DNA of 34,322 nucleotides from Flavobacteriaceae bacterium (GTDB taxonomy: Bacteria > Bacteroidota > Bacteroidia > Flavobacteriales > Flavobacteriaceae): assembly GCA_023700885.1 (NCBI GenBank), contig JAMPYA010000003.1, positions 1-34,322 of the forward strand, in the 5' to 3' direction. Position numbers and translations under genes: made by a program. The notes beneath the pieces were generated by a model. It did not search any database, was not told where the DNA came from, and saw only the letters and a program-made list of their open reading frames with translations. Numbering within the stretch: the stretch's first letter is position 1; each line of letters begins with the position of its first letter. This document shows, piece after piece, positions 1 through 9,947 of the stretch.

Positions 1-3000
1 AATCCGTTTTCGTACATTTTTTTTCCATCTCTGATAATGTCTTCTGAAACATTCCCTAAATTGAAATATAATTCTCCAACTTGATTTTCTGGCAAATTTG
101 GATTAACTCCTTGCGGTAATCCCTCTGATTCTTTGATAGAATAAGCATTGTTATAATAAGGATCTTGCATCCAAAATTGAATATACTCAACATTGGCTTG
201 CTCAAAATCAGTAGTAATTAAAGAACGCATTATTCCGCCCCATCTGTCTTGTGGATTAGAAAATACACCATTACTCAGATTGCTTGTATCATAATTATAA
301 CTTCCTCTTTCTGTAGGAAAATAGGCTAAATCTAAAGTTCTAACAATAGATGATTGTGTAATGTCTAAATCTAATTGAGGAAATAATTCAGTGAAATTAA
401 CTCTTCTAACTTCCGCTCTTGACATTTCGATATTATCAATATTCTTAGGTTTTAAAGAACCACCGTAAAACAATTGATCAATGGTATACCAAGCCAATTT
501 TGCTCTGTTTTTTCCATATTGTATATCATCTGTTAATGATGCCTCTGGAAATTTTTGAGGAGTGCTCGCTAAAAACCATTGCGACGGAGCTTTAATATCT
601 AAAGGCGTTTCTGCTCCTTCAAAATCTTCTAGATAAGAGGTCGATTGTCCTTCAAATTCTGAAGCTCTTGGAGAACCAGGAACTAAATAGGCAAAATCTC
701 CTCTAACAGATATATTTGAAGGTACATCTGTATCAATATTTGGTAATTTATTAACAAGTTTTGTTAAAAAGGGAACTTCGGTATTGTAATTAGCATTCAA
801 TCCGAAAATGGTATTGTTAATGGGCTCATAACCAAAAATGGCTTTTTGAGTAATCGGCTTTTCATTTAGATTTAAAATAGTAGTTCCGGCTATAAATTTA
901 TCTGAAAACTTATGTTCTATATTTATCCCTAAAAACCGTTTTGATTGTAAATTAAAAGCTGAGTTATTTTCAACTGAAACTTGAATTGGCGCATCTGACG
1001 ATGCCAAACTTGGATTGATAATTTTTACTCGACCTATTTGATAATCGACAACATAATCAATTCCCTCAACAAGCAATCTACCACCTGAGGTGACTTTAAC
1101 AGAGCCTTGCGGAACGTTAAATGCGCCTAACGGAATTCCACTAGCACTTTCTGATTTAAAATATCCTTTTAATAAATATTTATCTTTTTCTTGATGATTG
1201 TTTTTTGCTTCAGAAATTGTCTTGGTATAAAGTTCATTAAACACATATTTATCATCAGCAATAGCTGTTAAATTTGCTTTTAAATCTGCTCCAAATGGTT
1301 CAACTTTTGGAAATATTACCAAACCGTTTTCAGAATCAATTGTAGTTCCTTCAACATAATCAAAGAATCCATCGCCTTTTGGAGTTGGAATATAGCTTCT
1401 ATCTAATCTATCTAGGCTAAATAAATTTAATAAGGTTTTGTCTGCAATTCCACTTGTAACAGCATTTTGCAGTACATTTAAAGGAACTCCTGTAGCATCA
1501 TCTTTATATAAAAGTTCAAACCTAAATCCATCAGGTTGTATTTGATATGTTCCTAATGCATAAATATTTTTCATCATCAATTTCCATATGGGCACTGAGG
1601 TGTTTACAATTTCACTTCTAAGCAACTTTACAATTATACTTGATGGTGCTGTTACGCCATCAGAAGTTAATTCACCTACTTTATAAATGGACGGACTTCC
1701 GCTAATGGTATATTCGTACGCAACTGCCAGAATATCACCATCGTTTAAACGTCTATTTAAAGATAAAAATCCTAATTGCGGATGTAGTTTAAATTCATTT
1801 GGGCTCAATTTTCTCGCATTTTCTAACACAGAAAAATCTCGACCTTGTAGCATTCCTAATGGTAAAAGTGTAGACGAAACTGTTGAAACATTTCTTACCA
1901 AACTATTAGAAGTGAAATATCCAATTAAACTATTGGCCTCATTTGAAGGATCTTGCGTTGAAGGTACTGGAAATACATTGGGATTAAAGATATTAACACT
2001 TTTATTTTCAGCCAAATCAGCAAATGCAACTATATTTCTAATATCATGTGTTACGGCTGTTTTATTGGTTACCCAAACTTCAATTTTTGTGATATTTACT
2101 GCACTATTAATTAACGGAAAATTAGCAAGTGCATTGTTAAAATTATCTCTAAAATATTGAGCAACAAAAAAGTGTTTATTGTCATCATAATCTGTTGTAT
2201 GAAGTTCAAATTCATTAATTATTGAACCGCCTTGAGCTGCAACTGTTCTCGTTTGTGATTTTTGTTCAGAAAGAACAACAGAGACTGAAGTACGCCCAAA
2301 TTGTAATTCTGATTTTACACCAAATAAACTTTGTGCACCTGAAATTAGTGAATTTTTAACAGGCATACTCACATTACCAACTTCAATTTTTTGTACAATA
2401 TCATCTTCCGTTGGCGTATATTCTAGTTTAATTAAATTTTGAAAATCAAAAGTTGATTGGGTATCGTAATTAGCAGCCACTTTTAATCTTGTTCCTACTT
2501 TTGCTGCTATACTTGCACTAATTTGCTGATCAAAATCAAAAGTGACGCTTTTTCTATTGTTTTCTGAAACTTGAGGATTATCAACTTTTTGATATAACAT
2601 CCCCATTTTAACGTTGATAGAACCTTGAGGTTTTACTTCAATTACATTTCCGCCAAATATTGATTCAAAAAAACTGGAATTCACATAATAGGAAGGCAAT
2701 AAATCTTTCTGTTGTGCTTCACTATTTTTCCTTTTTCCATCAATAGAGCTGACTTTATCTTTGAAATAAGATAGCATTTCTTTTTTCTGAGTATATTCAT
2801 TATACGCTTCAGAAGACATATAAATCGGATATTTTATTTCATAATTTCCAATTTTTTCGATAATCATATATTGCTTTAGTGCTGCATCATATATAATTTC
2901 TTTTTTAGATGGTGGCGTTAAAAACAACTTGCCATCTTTTGTATTATTAAATGTATAAGGTAATTTTAATGAGTCTTTAGGTACAATTATAGAATCTTTA

Positions 3001-3107
3001 GAAATATCTATAGGTCTAGGTAGAATTTGAGAAAATACATTAGCGCTTATTATTGTGATTAAATACAATAATACTGCCCACTTATATTTAACAAGTCCTT
3101 TTTTCAA
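1..3107 (-). CDS. sprA: SprA, giant T9SS outer-membrane translocon / gliding motility protein (N-terminal ~1035 aa; 3' part lies beyond the window start)
   Basis: Not in the ORF track. Reverse-complement reading from TTG at 3107 gives LKKGLVKYKWAVLLYLITIISANVFSQILPRPIDISKDS..., a signal peptide followed by SprA-like sequence (SFFESIFGGNVIEVKPQGSINVKMG; TEDDIVQKIEVGNVSMPVKNSLISGAQSLFGVK; LDRSYIPTPKGDGFFDYVEG; SYLEDFEGAETPLDIKAPSQWFLA). It stays open to position 1 and is adjacent to ruvA. Confidence 0.93.
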   Translation of the reverse strand, partial: MKKGLVKYKWAVLLYLITIISANVFSQILPRPIDISKDSIIVPKDSLKLPYTFNNTKDGKLFLTPPSKKEIIYDAALKQYMIIEKIGNYEIKYPIYMSSEAYNEYTQKKEMLSYFKDKVSSIDGKRKNSEAQQKDLLPSYYVNSSFFESIFGGNVIEVKPQGSINVKMGMLYQKVDNPQVSENNRKSVTFDFDQQISASIAAKVGTRLKVAANYDTQSTFDFQNLIKLEYTPTEDDIVQKIEVGNVSMPVKNSLISGAQSLFGVKSELQFGRTSVSVVLSEQKSQTRTVAAQGGSIINEFELHTTDYDDNKHFFVAQYFRDNFNNALANFPLINSAVNITKIEVWVTNKTAVTHDIRNIVAFADLAENKSVNIFNPNVFPVPSTQDPSNEANSLIGYFTSNSLVRNVSTVSSTLLPLGMLQGRDFSVLENARKLSPNEFKLHPQLGFLSLNRRLNDGDILAVAYEYTISGSPSIYKVGELTSDGVTAPSSIIVKLLRSEIVNTSVPIWKLMMKNIYALGTYQIQPDGFRFELLYKDDATGVPLNVLQNAVTSGIADKTLLNLFSLDRLDRSYIPTPKGDGFFDYVEGTTIDSENGLVIFPKVEPFGADLKANLTAIADDKYVFNELYTKTISEAKNNHQEKDKYLLKGYFKSESASGIPLGAFNVPQGSVKVTSGGRLLVEGIDYVVDYQIGRVKIINPSLASSDAPIQVSVENNSAFNLQSKRFLGINIEHKFSDKFIAGTTILNLNEKPITQKAIFGYEPINNTIFGLNANYNTEVPFLTKLVNKLPNIDTDVPSNISVRGDFAYLVPGSPRASEFEGQSTSYLEDFEGAETPLDIKAPSQWFLASTPQKFPEASLTDDIQYGKNRAKLAWYTIDQLFYGGSLKPKNIDNIEMSRAEVRRVNFTELFPQLDLDITQSSIVRTLDLAYFPTERGSYNYDTSNLSNGVFSNPQDRWGGIMRSLITTDFEQANVEYIQFWMQDPYYNNAYSIKESEGLPQGVNPNLPENQVGELYFNLGNVSEDIIRDGKKMYENG

Positions 3108-3111
3108 ATTG

Positions 3112-3693
3112 CTAAAGGTTTTTAAGAGCTGTTTTTAATAAAGATTCTATTGTATAATTAGGATTTTCGTGTAAATATTTATCTATCATTTTTTCAGTTT
3201 GCTTTCTCGAAAATCCTAAGACTTCTAATGCTGATAACGTCTCTTCTTTAACTGTATTGTTTGAAACCAGTGAGATTTCATCTATATTACAAGTTTTAGC
3301 TATTTTATCTTTTAAATCGATGATAACTCTTTGGGCGGTTTTCCCTCCAATTCCTTTTGCCTTTTGAATTGCAGCTACATCTTCAGTCATAATAGCTCTT
3401 TGAACTTCTTCTGCAGTCATTGATGACAACATGGTTCTTGCTGTGGAGGGTCCAACACCAGAAACAGAAATTAATAATTGAAAAACTTCCCGTTCTGACT
3501 TATCAAAAAAACCAAATAATGTATGTGCGTCTTCCTTAATGGAAAGATAGGTGTATAGCTTTAAATTTTCTTCTATACCAATTTTTGAGTAGGTGCTCAG
3601 TGATATATGAATCAAATAGCCTAAGCCATTTGATTCAATAACCACATGAGTTGGATTTTTCTCTACAAGTTTTCCAATGATATGATAAATCAT
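3112..3693 (-). CDS. ruvA: Holliday junction branch migration protein RuvA
   Basis: 193-aa ORF: MIYHIIGKLVEKNPTHVVIESNGLGYLIHIS, SVSGVGPSTARTMLSS and KAKGIGGKTAQRVIIDLKDKI (tandem HhH motifs). Confidence 0.97.
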   Translation of the reverse strand: MIYHIIGKLVEKNPTHVVIESNGLGYLIHISLSTYSKIGIEENLKLYTYLSIKEDAHTLFGFFDKSEREVFQLLISVSGVGPSTARTMLSSMTAEEVQRAIMTEDVAAIQKAKGIGGKTAQRVIIDLKDKIAKTCNIDEISLVSNNTVKEETLSALEVLGFSRKQTEKMIDKYLHENPNYTIESLLKTALKNL

Positions 3694-3724
3694 GTTATTT
3701 CATTAAAAACCAAATGTAAGAAAT

Positions 3725-6004
3725 TTATCCTTGTTTTTTTTGTTTTTCTTGTGCATCAACTACTGCAACGCAAACAACACTTACAATTTCATCTACAGTT
3801 GCTCCTAATTGAATGATATGAGCAGGTTTTTTTAAGCCCATAACTATTGGTCCAACAGACTCAACACCTTCCAATTCCTTAATTATTTTATAAGAAATAT
3901 TTGCAGAATCTAAATTTGGAAAAACTAATCCATTCACTTTTTTATCAACTAATTTAGAAAATGGAAATTTATTTTTTAACATGACAGGATTCAATGCAAA
4001 ATCAACTTGAATTTCACCATCAACAGTAAGTTCTGGTTTTTCTTTGTGTAGATATGCAACGGCCTGAGCTACTTTCTGAGAACTTTCAAACTTAGCAGAA
4101 CCATAATTTGAATAAGATAACATAGCTATATTGGGTTCTATTCCAAACATTTTCATAGTTTTTGCAGTCATTAGAGCAATTTCAGCTAATTCATTTGATG
4201 TTGGATCAACATTTAATGCTGTATCAGACATGAAAATAGGACCTCTTTTGGTCATCATAATATTAGTTGCTGCAATTCTATCAACATTTGATTCTTTACC
4301 GATTAACTCTAGCATTGGTTTAGCAACATTTGGATAGCTTCTAGAATAACCTGTTACTAAAGCATCTGCTTCTGCTTCATTCACCATCATTGCAGCAAAG
4401 TAATTACGCTCACGCATTAATTTTTGTGCATCAATTAATGTAATTCCACTACGTTGTCTTTTTAACCAATAGGTTTGTGCAAAACGATCTCTGCGTTCCT
4501 TTTCAGCATCACTAAATGGATCAATTATTTTTAAGTTAGCCTCAAAGTTAATTTCGCTCATTAATTCGATGATAACTTCTTTGTTGCCTAATAAAATTGG
4601 ATGTGCTAATCCTTCTTCAAAAGCAATTTGAGCCGCTTTTAAAACATTAAGTTGGTCTGCTTCTGCAAAAATCACTTTTTTAGGTTCAGCTTTGGCTCTG
4701 TTCATTAACATACGAGTTAACTTATTACCGGTACCTAAACGATCTGCTAATTCTTCCTTATAAGCTTCCCAATCTGTAATTGGTTTCAATGCAACTCCAG
4801 AATCCATTGCTGCTTTTGCAACAGCAGGTGGAATTTCAGAAATCAAACGAGCATCAAACGGTTTTGGAATAATGTATTCACGGCCAAACTGAAGATTTTT
4901 TTCATTGTAGGCAATATTTACTTGCTCTGGAACTAATTGTTTTGCCAAATCGGCTAAAGCGTGTACTGCAGCCATTTTCATTTCTTCATTAATTTTGGTT
5001 GCTCTAACGTCTAAAGCACCTCTAAAAATAAAAGGAAATCCTAATACATTATTAACTTGGTTAGGATGGTCTGAACGTCCTGTAGCCATTATTATATCTT
5101 TTCTTGTTTTGATTGCTAAATCATAAGCAATTTCAGGATTTGGATTTGCCATAGCAAATACAATAGGATTGTCACTCATAGATAAAATCATCTCAGCAGA
5201 AACTACATCTCCTTTTGATAAACCAATAAATACATCTGCACCATTCATAGCCTCTTCCAGCGTATTTAAATCACGTGAAGTTGCAAACTCAGCCTTTTCT
5301 GATGATAGATTTGGTGCATCTTTACGAATTACACCTTTACTGTCTAACATCACTAGGTTTTCTAACTTAACTCCTAATTTCAAATATAATTTAGAGCATG
5401 AAATAGCCGAAGATCCCGCGCCGTTTACTACTACCTTAACTTTATCTATTTCTTTTCCAGCAATTTCAACAGCATTTTTTAAAGCAGCAGCAGAAATAAT
5501 TGCAGTACCGTGCTGATCATCGTGCATTACTGGAATATCTAATTCATCAATCAATCTTCTTTCAATTTCAAAAGCTTCTGGCGCTTTAATATCCTCTAAA
5601 TTGATTCCTCCAAAAGTTGGGGCAATTGCTTTTACTGTTTGAATAAAAGTTTCAACATCTTTAGTGTCAACCTCAATATCAAATACATCTATATCAGCAA
5701 ATATTTTAAATAACAAACCTTTTCCTTCCATTACAGGTTTTCCTGCTAAAGCGCCTATATCTCCTAAACCAAGTACAGCTGTACCGTTAGAAATTACTGC
5801 TACTAGATTTCCTTTTGAAGTGTATTTGTATGCATCTTCCGGATTTTTTTCGATTTCTAAGCAAGGAGCTGCTACTCCTGGTGAATAAGCTAAAGCTAAA
5901 TCTCTTTGTGTGGCATATCTTTTTGTTGGCAATACCTGAATTTTTCCAGGTTTTGGCTCTGCGTGATATTGTAACGCATCTTTATAAATTTTGTTATCAC
6001 TCAT
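3725..6004 (-). CDS. maeB: NADP-dependent malic enzyme with C-terminal phosphotransacetylase-like domain
   Basis: 759-aa ORF: malic enzyme motifs ([67 protein letters not shown]) plus PTA-like C-terminus ([28 protein letters not shown]). Confidence 0.96.
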   Translation of the reverse strand: MSDNKIYKDALQYHAEPKPGKIQVLPTKRYATQRDLALAYSPGVAAPCLEIEKNPEDAYKYTSKGNLVAVISNGTAVLGLGDIGALAGKPVMEGKGLLFKIFADIDVFDIEVDTKDVETFIQTVKAIAPTFGGINLEDIKAPEAFEIERRLIDELDIPVMHDDQHGTAIISAAALKNAVEIAGKEIDKVKVVVNGAGSSAISCSKLYLKLGVKLENLVMLDSKGVIRKDAPNLSSEKAEFATSRDLNTLEEAMNGADVFIGLSKGDVVSAEMILSMSDNPIVFAMANPNPEIAYDLAIKTRKDIIMATGRSDHPNQVNNVLGFPFIFRGALDVRATKINEEMKMAAVHALADLAKQLVPEQVNIAYNEKNLQFGREYIIPKPFDARLISEIPPAVAKAAMDSGVALKPITDWEAYKEELADRLGTGNKLTRMLMNRAKAEPKKVIFAEADQLNVLKAAQIAFEEGLAHPILLGNKEVIIELMSEINFEANLKIIDPFSDAEKERRDRFAQTYWLKRQRSGITLIDAQKLMRERNYFAAMMVNEAEADALVTGYSRSYPNVAKPMLELIGKESNVDRIAATNIMMTKRGPIFMSDTALNVDPTSNELAEIALMTAKTMKMFGIEPNIAMLSYSNYGSAKFESSQKVAQAVAYLHKEKPELTVDGEIQVDFALNPVMLKNKFPFSKLVDKKVNGLVFPNLDSANISYKIIKELEGVESVGPIVMGLKKPAHIIQLGATVDEIVSVVCVAVVDAQEKQKKQG

Positions 6005-6031
6005 GATTTAAATTTAATTTTGTTGAATTAA

Positions 6032-6039
6032 CAAAGATA
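6032..6039 (-). promoter_or_regulatory. Bacteroidota -7 box (TATCTTTG) upstream of maeB
   Basis: Reverse complement of CAAAGATA matches TAnnTTTG, 28 nt upstream of the maeB start; no clear -33 TTG. Confidence 0.4.
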
Positions 6040-6069
6040 ACTGATAAAATCTTAAAACTATCTTAAAAT

Positions 6070-6996
6070 CTACAATTTAATGAAGTTAATATTGCGAATA
6101 ATACCAGAATATTGAGTCCTTTTAAGTGGTGATTTTTTAAATATCTTCAGAAAAATATCTTCATTAATCTCTTCCCAATCTTTTTTATTAAATTTTAATA
6201 CATTATTGTTAGAAAAAAACGATTTTTCTTGATGAAACGTTGAAAATGAATTCCATGGACAAACATCTTGACAAATATCACATCCAAAAATCCAATCATT
6301 AAATTGAAATTGAAATTCTTTTGGCAATTCCTTTTTTAATTCAATAGTTAAATAAGAAATGCACTTTTTGGCTTCTAAATAGCCTTCTGAAGAAATAGCT
6401 TTTGTTGGACAAGCATCAATACATTTTGTGCAATTTCCACAAAAATTATTAGAGAATGGCGTGTCATACGCCAATTCTATATCGATTATTAATTCAGCCA
6501 AAAAATGAAAAGATCCTTTCTTTTTTTGAAGGAGAAGTGTATTTTTTCCAATCCAACCTAGGCCGCTTCTTTGAGCCCAAGCTCTTTCCATTACTGGAGC
6601 AGAATCTACAAATGCTCTACCACTTACTTCACCTATATTAGTTTGTATAAAATACAATAATTCTTTTAATTTGTTTTTTAATACCTTGTGATAATCTTCA
6701 CCATAAGCATATTTTGAAATTTTATAAGTGTTATCTATTTGTTTTTCTTCTGGATAATAATTAAATGAAAGTGAGATTACAGATTTAGCATCATCTACTA
6801 ACAAACGAGGATCCATCCTTTTGTCAAAATAATTTTCTAAATAACTCATTTCACCTTGAAAACCATCTTTAATCCATTTTTCAAAATTTTTTGCTTCTTG
6901 CTCTAAAAATGTAGCTTTTGCAATCCCACAGCTTTCAAAACCAAGTCTTTTAGCTTCTTTTTTTATTAATTGAGAATTATTAAACCGATTGTCCAT
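6070..6996 (-). CDS. queG: Epoxyqueuosine reductase QueG
   Basis: 308-aa ORF with two 4Fe-4S clusters ([27 protein letters not shown]) and queG motifs ([20 protein letters not shown]). Confidence 0.94.
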   Translation of the reverse strand: MDNRFNNSQLIKKEAKRLGFESCGIAKATFLEQEAKNFEKWIKDGFQGEMSYLENYFDKRMDPRLLVDDAKSVISLSFNYYPEEKQIDNTYKISKYAYGEDYHKVLKNKLKELLYFIQTNIGEVSGRAFVDSAPVMERAWAQRSGLGWIGKNTLLLQKKKGSFHFLAELIIDIELAYDTPFSNNFCGNCTKCIDACPTKAISSEGYLEAKKCISYLTIELKKELPKEFQFQFNDWIFGCDICQDVCPWNSFSTFHQEKSFFSNNNVLKFNKKDWEEINEDIFLKIFKKSPLKRTQYSGIIRNINFIKL

Positions 6997-7012
6997 AGTG
7001 TCTAAAATTAAA

Positions 7013-7036
7013 AAATCCTGCTGATTTGCAGGATTT
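7013..7036 (-). terminator. Intrinsic terminator after the Crp/Fnr gene
   Basis: Minus strand AAATCCTGC-aaatca-GCAGGATTTTTTAATTTT: perfect 9-bp stem followed by a T-run. Confidence 0.75.
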
Positions 7037-7041
7037 AAATT

Positions 7042-7674
7042 TTAAAAATCAATTACTTCAATCTTGTTTCTATTGAGTTTTATTTTTTTCTCGTGTTCTA
7101 ATTGTTTTAACAATCTGGAAACTACAACTCTAGAAGTATTTAAATCATCTGCTAATTCTTGATGCGTTGTATTTAAAATAGTTGAACGCATTATTTTAGC
7201 TTTATCTGACAAATATTTAAATAACCGATCATCCATTTGTAAGAAGGCTAAACTCTCAATAGCTTCAACCATCTCTAATAGTCTTAAATGATAACTATCT
7301 ACAACAAAATGACGCCAAGATTTGTATTTAACCATCCATTCTTCAATCTTCTGAACAGGAATAAATACTGCTTCAGAATCTTTTTCGGCAATGCCTCTAA
7401 AAATACTTCTTCTTTGATGAATACAATTTACAAATGAAATGGCGCAAGTATCTCCACGCTCTAGATAATATAAAACAATTTCATCACCTTTTGAATCTTC
7501 TCTGATAATTTTAATAGCTCCGTTTAGTAATAAAGGTACATGTGTGAGTTCATCGCCAACATCTATCATCAATTCACCTGCTTTAATTTGTTTTAAAGTT
7601 CCAACTTTTAATACTTCTTCTATTAACTCTGGTTCAAAAACAACTGAAAAATAATCATCCAATTTTGCGCGCAT
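7042..7674 (-). CDS. Crp/Fnr family transcriptional regulator
   Basis: cNMP-binding-like N-terminus (GELMIDVGDELTHVPLLLNGAIKIIREDSKGDEIVLYYLERGDTCAIS) and HTH (TTHQELADDLNTSRVVVSRLLKQLEHEKKI). The ORF track starts at a TTG (7695) that lies inside a predicted -7 box; ATG at 7674 (MRAKLDDYF...) is preferred. Confidence 0.92.
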   Translation of the reverse strand: MRAKLDDYFSVVFEPELIEEVLKVGTLKQIKAGELMIDVGDELTHVPLLLNGAIKIIREDSKGDEIVLYYLERGDTCAISFVNCIHQRRSIFRGIAEKDSEAVFIPVQKIEEWMVKYKSWRHFVVDSYHLRLLEMVEAIESLAFLQMDDRLFKYLSDKAKIMRSTILNTTHQELADDLNTSRVVVSRLLKQLEHEKKIKLNRNKIEVIDF

Positions 7675-7692
7675 ATCAAAAGGTTTAGATAA

Positions 7693-7736
7693 CAAATTTA
7701 AGATAAAAACCCTATTTATTTATGACATTTGTCATA
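7693..7736 (-). promoter_or_regulatory. Predicted promoter (TAAATTTG, 7693-7700) with upstream palindrome TATGACA-aa-TGTCATA (7721-7736) for the Crp/Fnr gene
   Basis: CAAATTTA on the plus strand is TAAATTTG on the minus strand (matches TAnnTTTG). The perfect 7-2-7 inverted repeat lies ~28 bp upstream. Confidence 0.5.
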
Positions 7737-8953
7737 TAATCAATAATCGAATTTGTAGCTCCAATATTAGATTTTACAAAACTTTTAGCGTTGTTTCCAA
7801 TAGAATTTCTATAGGACGGATCTCTAAAATTGATTAGGGTTTTTACAAATTCCTGTTCATTGGTAACGGCTATACATCCCCTTGTAGCAATTAAATTGGT
7901 AGCTTCTTTAAACTTATGGTATTTAGGCCCTATCATTACAGGGATTCCAAATGTAGCAGGTTCTAAAATATTATGGATTCCGTTTGTAAATCCACCGCCA
8001 ACATAAGCAATATCTGCATAACTATACACTTTAGTTAAAATTCCGATGGTATCTAATACAAAAACTCGGGCTGTTTTTAATTCAATTGTCTGATAATTAG
8101 AATAAAGAATACTTTTTACATTTAGCTCACTTTGTATTTTTTTAATCGAATCTGTATTGATGTTGTGTGGAGCAATAATAAACTTGTCATTTTCAGTTGA
8201 GTGATTATTGATATAATTTATTAACAATTTATCATCATCTGCCCAAGTGCTTCCAGCCACTAAAGTGATTTTATTGTCCTTAAATTTATCTATAAAATCG
8301 AGGTGATTGTTTTGATTTACAATTTCAGAAACTCTATCAAAACGTGTATCGCCACTAATGGTAACATTTTCAATTCCAATAGAGTTAAGGAGTTTTTTTG
8401 AGTTATCATCTTGTACAAAAAAATGAGTAAATAATTTTAGTTTGTTTTTCATCCAAATGCCATATTTCTTAAAAAATATTTGATTCTCTCTAAATATTCC
8501 AGAAATTAAAATGGTTGGAATCTCTTTCTTTTTTAATTGATTTAACAAATTGGGCCAAAATTCATATTTTACAAATACTGCTATTTCAGGGTGTATATAA
8601 TCTATAAATTGTTGCACATTTTTTTTAGTATCTATAGGTAAATAAACAACTACATCTGCTTGTTCATAATTTTTACGCACTTCATAACCTGAAGGTGAAA
8701 AAAAGGAGAGTACTATTTTATGTTTTGGATAAATCGGCTTAACTTTTTCAATAACTGGTCTTCCTTGTTCAAATTCTCCCAAAGAGGCACAATGAAACCA
8801 AATTACTTTATCATTTGGATTTATTTGGTCTTTTAAAATTGAAAATGTTTGTTTTCCACCATCCATAAATAATTTTAATTTAGGATTGAAAAAAGCAATC
8901 AATTTTAAAAATATTGAGACAAAATTAACAAACAAATTATAGAGTCTAGACAT
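7712..8953 (-). CDS. waaA: 3-deoxy-D-manno-octulosonic acid (Kdo) transferase, GT30
   Basis: FHCASLGEFEQGRPVIEKVK, ILISGIFRENQIF, TLVAGSTWADDD, YVGGGFTNGIHNILEPATFGIPVMIGP are WaaA/KdtA motifs. Start placed at internal ATG 8953 (MSRLYNLFVNF) instead of 8980. Confidence 0.94.
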   Translation of the reverse strand: MSRLYNLFVNFVSIFLKLIAFFNPKLKLFMDGGKQTFSILKDQINPNDKVIWFHCASLGEFEQGRPVIEKVKPIYPKHKIVLSFFSPSGYEVRKNYEQADVVVYLPIDTKKNVQQFIDYIHPEIAVFVKYEFWPNLLNQLKKKEIPTILISGIFRENQIFFKKYGIWMKNKLKLFTHFFVQDDNSKKLLNSIGIENVTISGDTRFDRVSEIVNQNNHLDFIDKFKDNKITLVAGSTWADDDKLLINYINNHSTENDKFIIAPHNINTDSIKKIQSELNVKSILYSNYQTIELKTARVFVLDTIGILTKVYSYADIAYVGGGFTNGIHNILEPATFGIPVMIGPKYHKFKEATNLIATRGCIAVTNEQEFVKTLINFRDPSYRNSIGNNAKSFVKSNIGATNSIIDYMTNVINK

Positions 8954-8980
8954 AGATTCAAATGTACAGATTTTAAACAA

Positions 8981-9010
8981 AAAACTCCCAAACTAAAGTT
9001 TGAGAGTTTT
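8981..9010 (-). terminator. Intrinsic terminator after rplU-rpmA
   Basis: Minus strand AAAACTCTCAAACT-tt-AGTTTGGGAGTTTTTTG: long stem plus T-run. Confidence 0.7.
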
Positions 9011-9031
9011 ATAATAATAGTAATCTATTTT

Positions 9032-9292
9032 TTATGATTCGAATGGTTCAACAGAAACATACGATCTATTGTTTACTTTCTTTTGGAACTTAACAAGTCC
9101 ATCTACTTTAGCGTGTAATGTATGATCTTTCCCCATGTATACATTTTCACCTGGATGATGAGTTGTACCACGTTGGCGTACTATAATATTACCAGCAATA
9201 GCTGCTTGTCCACCAAAAATTTTCACTCCTAATCGCTTCGATTCTGATTCTCTACCGTTCTTCGAACTACCGACACCTTTCTTATGAGCCAT
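9032..9292 (-). CDS. rpmA: 50S ribosomal protein bL27
   Basis: 86 aa: [61 protein letters not shown]. Confidence 0.98.
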   Translation of the reverse strand: MAHKKGVGSSKNGRESESKRLGVKIFGGQAAIAGNIIVRQRGTTHHPGENVYMGKDHTLHAKVDGLVKFQKKVNNRSYVSVEPFES

Positions 9293-9317
9293 GATTTAAA
9301 ATTTTTACAGTTAATAA

Positions 9318-9770
9318 TTATTTGGTTTCTTCTTTTGCTTTTTTAGCAGCAGGTTTCTTTGCGGCTGGTTTTTTTGCTGCTTTTTCAACTACTTCTATTT
9401 CCTCTACTTTTTTAGGAGCAGCTTTTTTAGTAGAAACTACTTCTTTCTTCTCATTTCCAGTAGCAGAAATTCCTTCAATTTGGATTTGAGTTAAATACTG
9501 ACGGTGTCCGTTTTTAACTTTGTAACCTTTTCTACGTTTTTTCTTAAAAACGATTACTTTGTCACCTTTAAGGTGCTCTAAGATTTTAGCTGAAATTTCA
9601 GCACCTTCTATAGCCGGGGCGCCAATAGTTACTGCACCGTTATCATCAATCAAAAGCACTTTATCAAAAGAAATTTTTGATCCTGCTTCAGCTTGTAAAC
9701 GATGTACGTAAACTTTCTGGTCTTTGGTAACTTTAAACTGTTGCCCTGCTATCTCTACAATTGCGTACAT
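9318..9770 (-). CDS. rplU: 50S ribosomal protein bL21 with Lys/Ala-rich C-terminal extension
   Basis: N-terminal ~102 aa canonical bL21 (MYAIVEIAGQQFKV...KKKRRKGYKVKNGHRQYLTQIQI), then ...KKAAPKKVEEIEVVEKAAKKPAAKKPAAKKAKEETK. Confidence 0.97.
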   Translation of the reverse strand: MYAIVEIAGQQFKVTKDQKVYVHRLQAEAGSKISFDKVLLIDDNGAVTIGAPAIEGAEISAKILEHLKGDKVIVFKKKRRKGYKVKNGHRQYLTQIQIEGISATGNEKKEVVSTKKAAPKKVEEIEVVEKAAKKPAAKKPAAKKAKEETK

Positions 9771-9802
9771 ATGTTTTAGTTGTATTTATTTAAAAATGAG
9801 TG

Positions 9803-9833
9803 CAAATATAAGACAATTTCATCAAAAACCAAA
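9803..9833 (-). promoter_or_regulatory. Bacteroidota-type promoter for rplU-rpmA (TTTG-N19-TATATTTG)
   Basis: Minus strand TTTGgtttttgatgaaattgtctTATATTTG, ~33 nt upstream of the rplU ATG. Confidence 0.6.
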
Positions 9834-9900
9834 ACACTTGTGTTAAATGTTAAATAAGTATTAATTAACTTAGCATAAACCTTTTTTTAATATAATTTAC

Positions 9901-9908
9901 TAAATTTG
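9901..9908 (+). promoter_or_regulatory. -7 box TAAATTTG for the M16 peptidase operon
   Basis: Match to TAnnTTTG, 40 nt upstream of the preferred ATG at 9948; overlaps the TTG start (9906) of the ORF track. Confidence 0.5.
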
Positions 9909-9947
9909 AGACAATCATTAATCATTCTTAATTTTAAAAAAATATTT

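Noticed and set aside
1687-2160. Plus-strand 157-aa ORF
   Set aside because: Antisense to the sprA reading frame, no recognisable domain; sprA on the other strand is well supported.
4131-6006. Plus-strand ORFs 4131-4337, 5169-5516, 5664-5888, 5815-6006
   Set aside because: Antisense shadows of maeB, no start context or family resemblance.
6456-6641. Plus-strand ORF inside queG
   Set aside because: Antisense shadow of a conserved gene.
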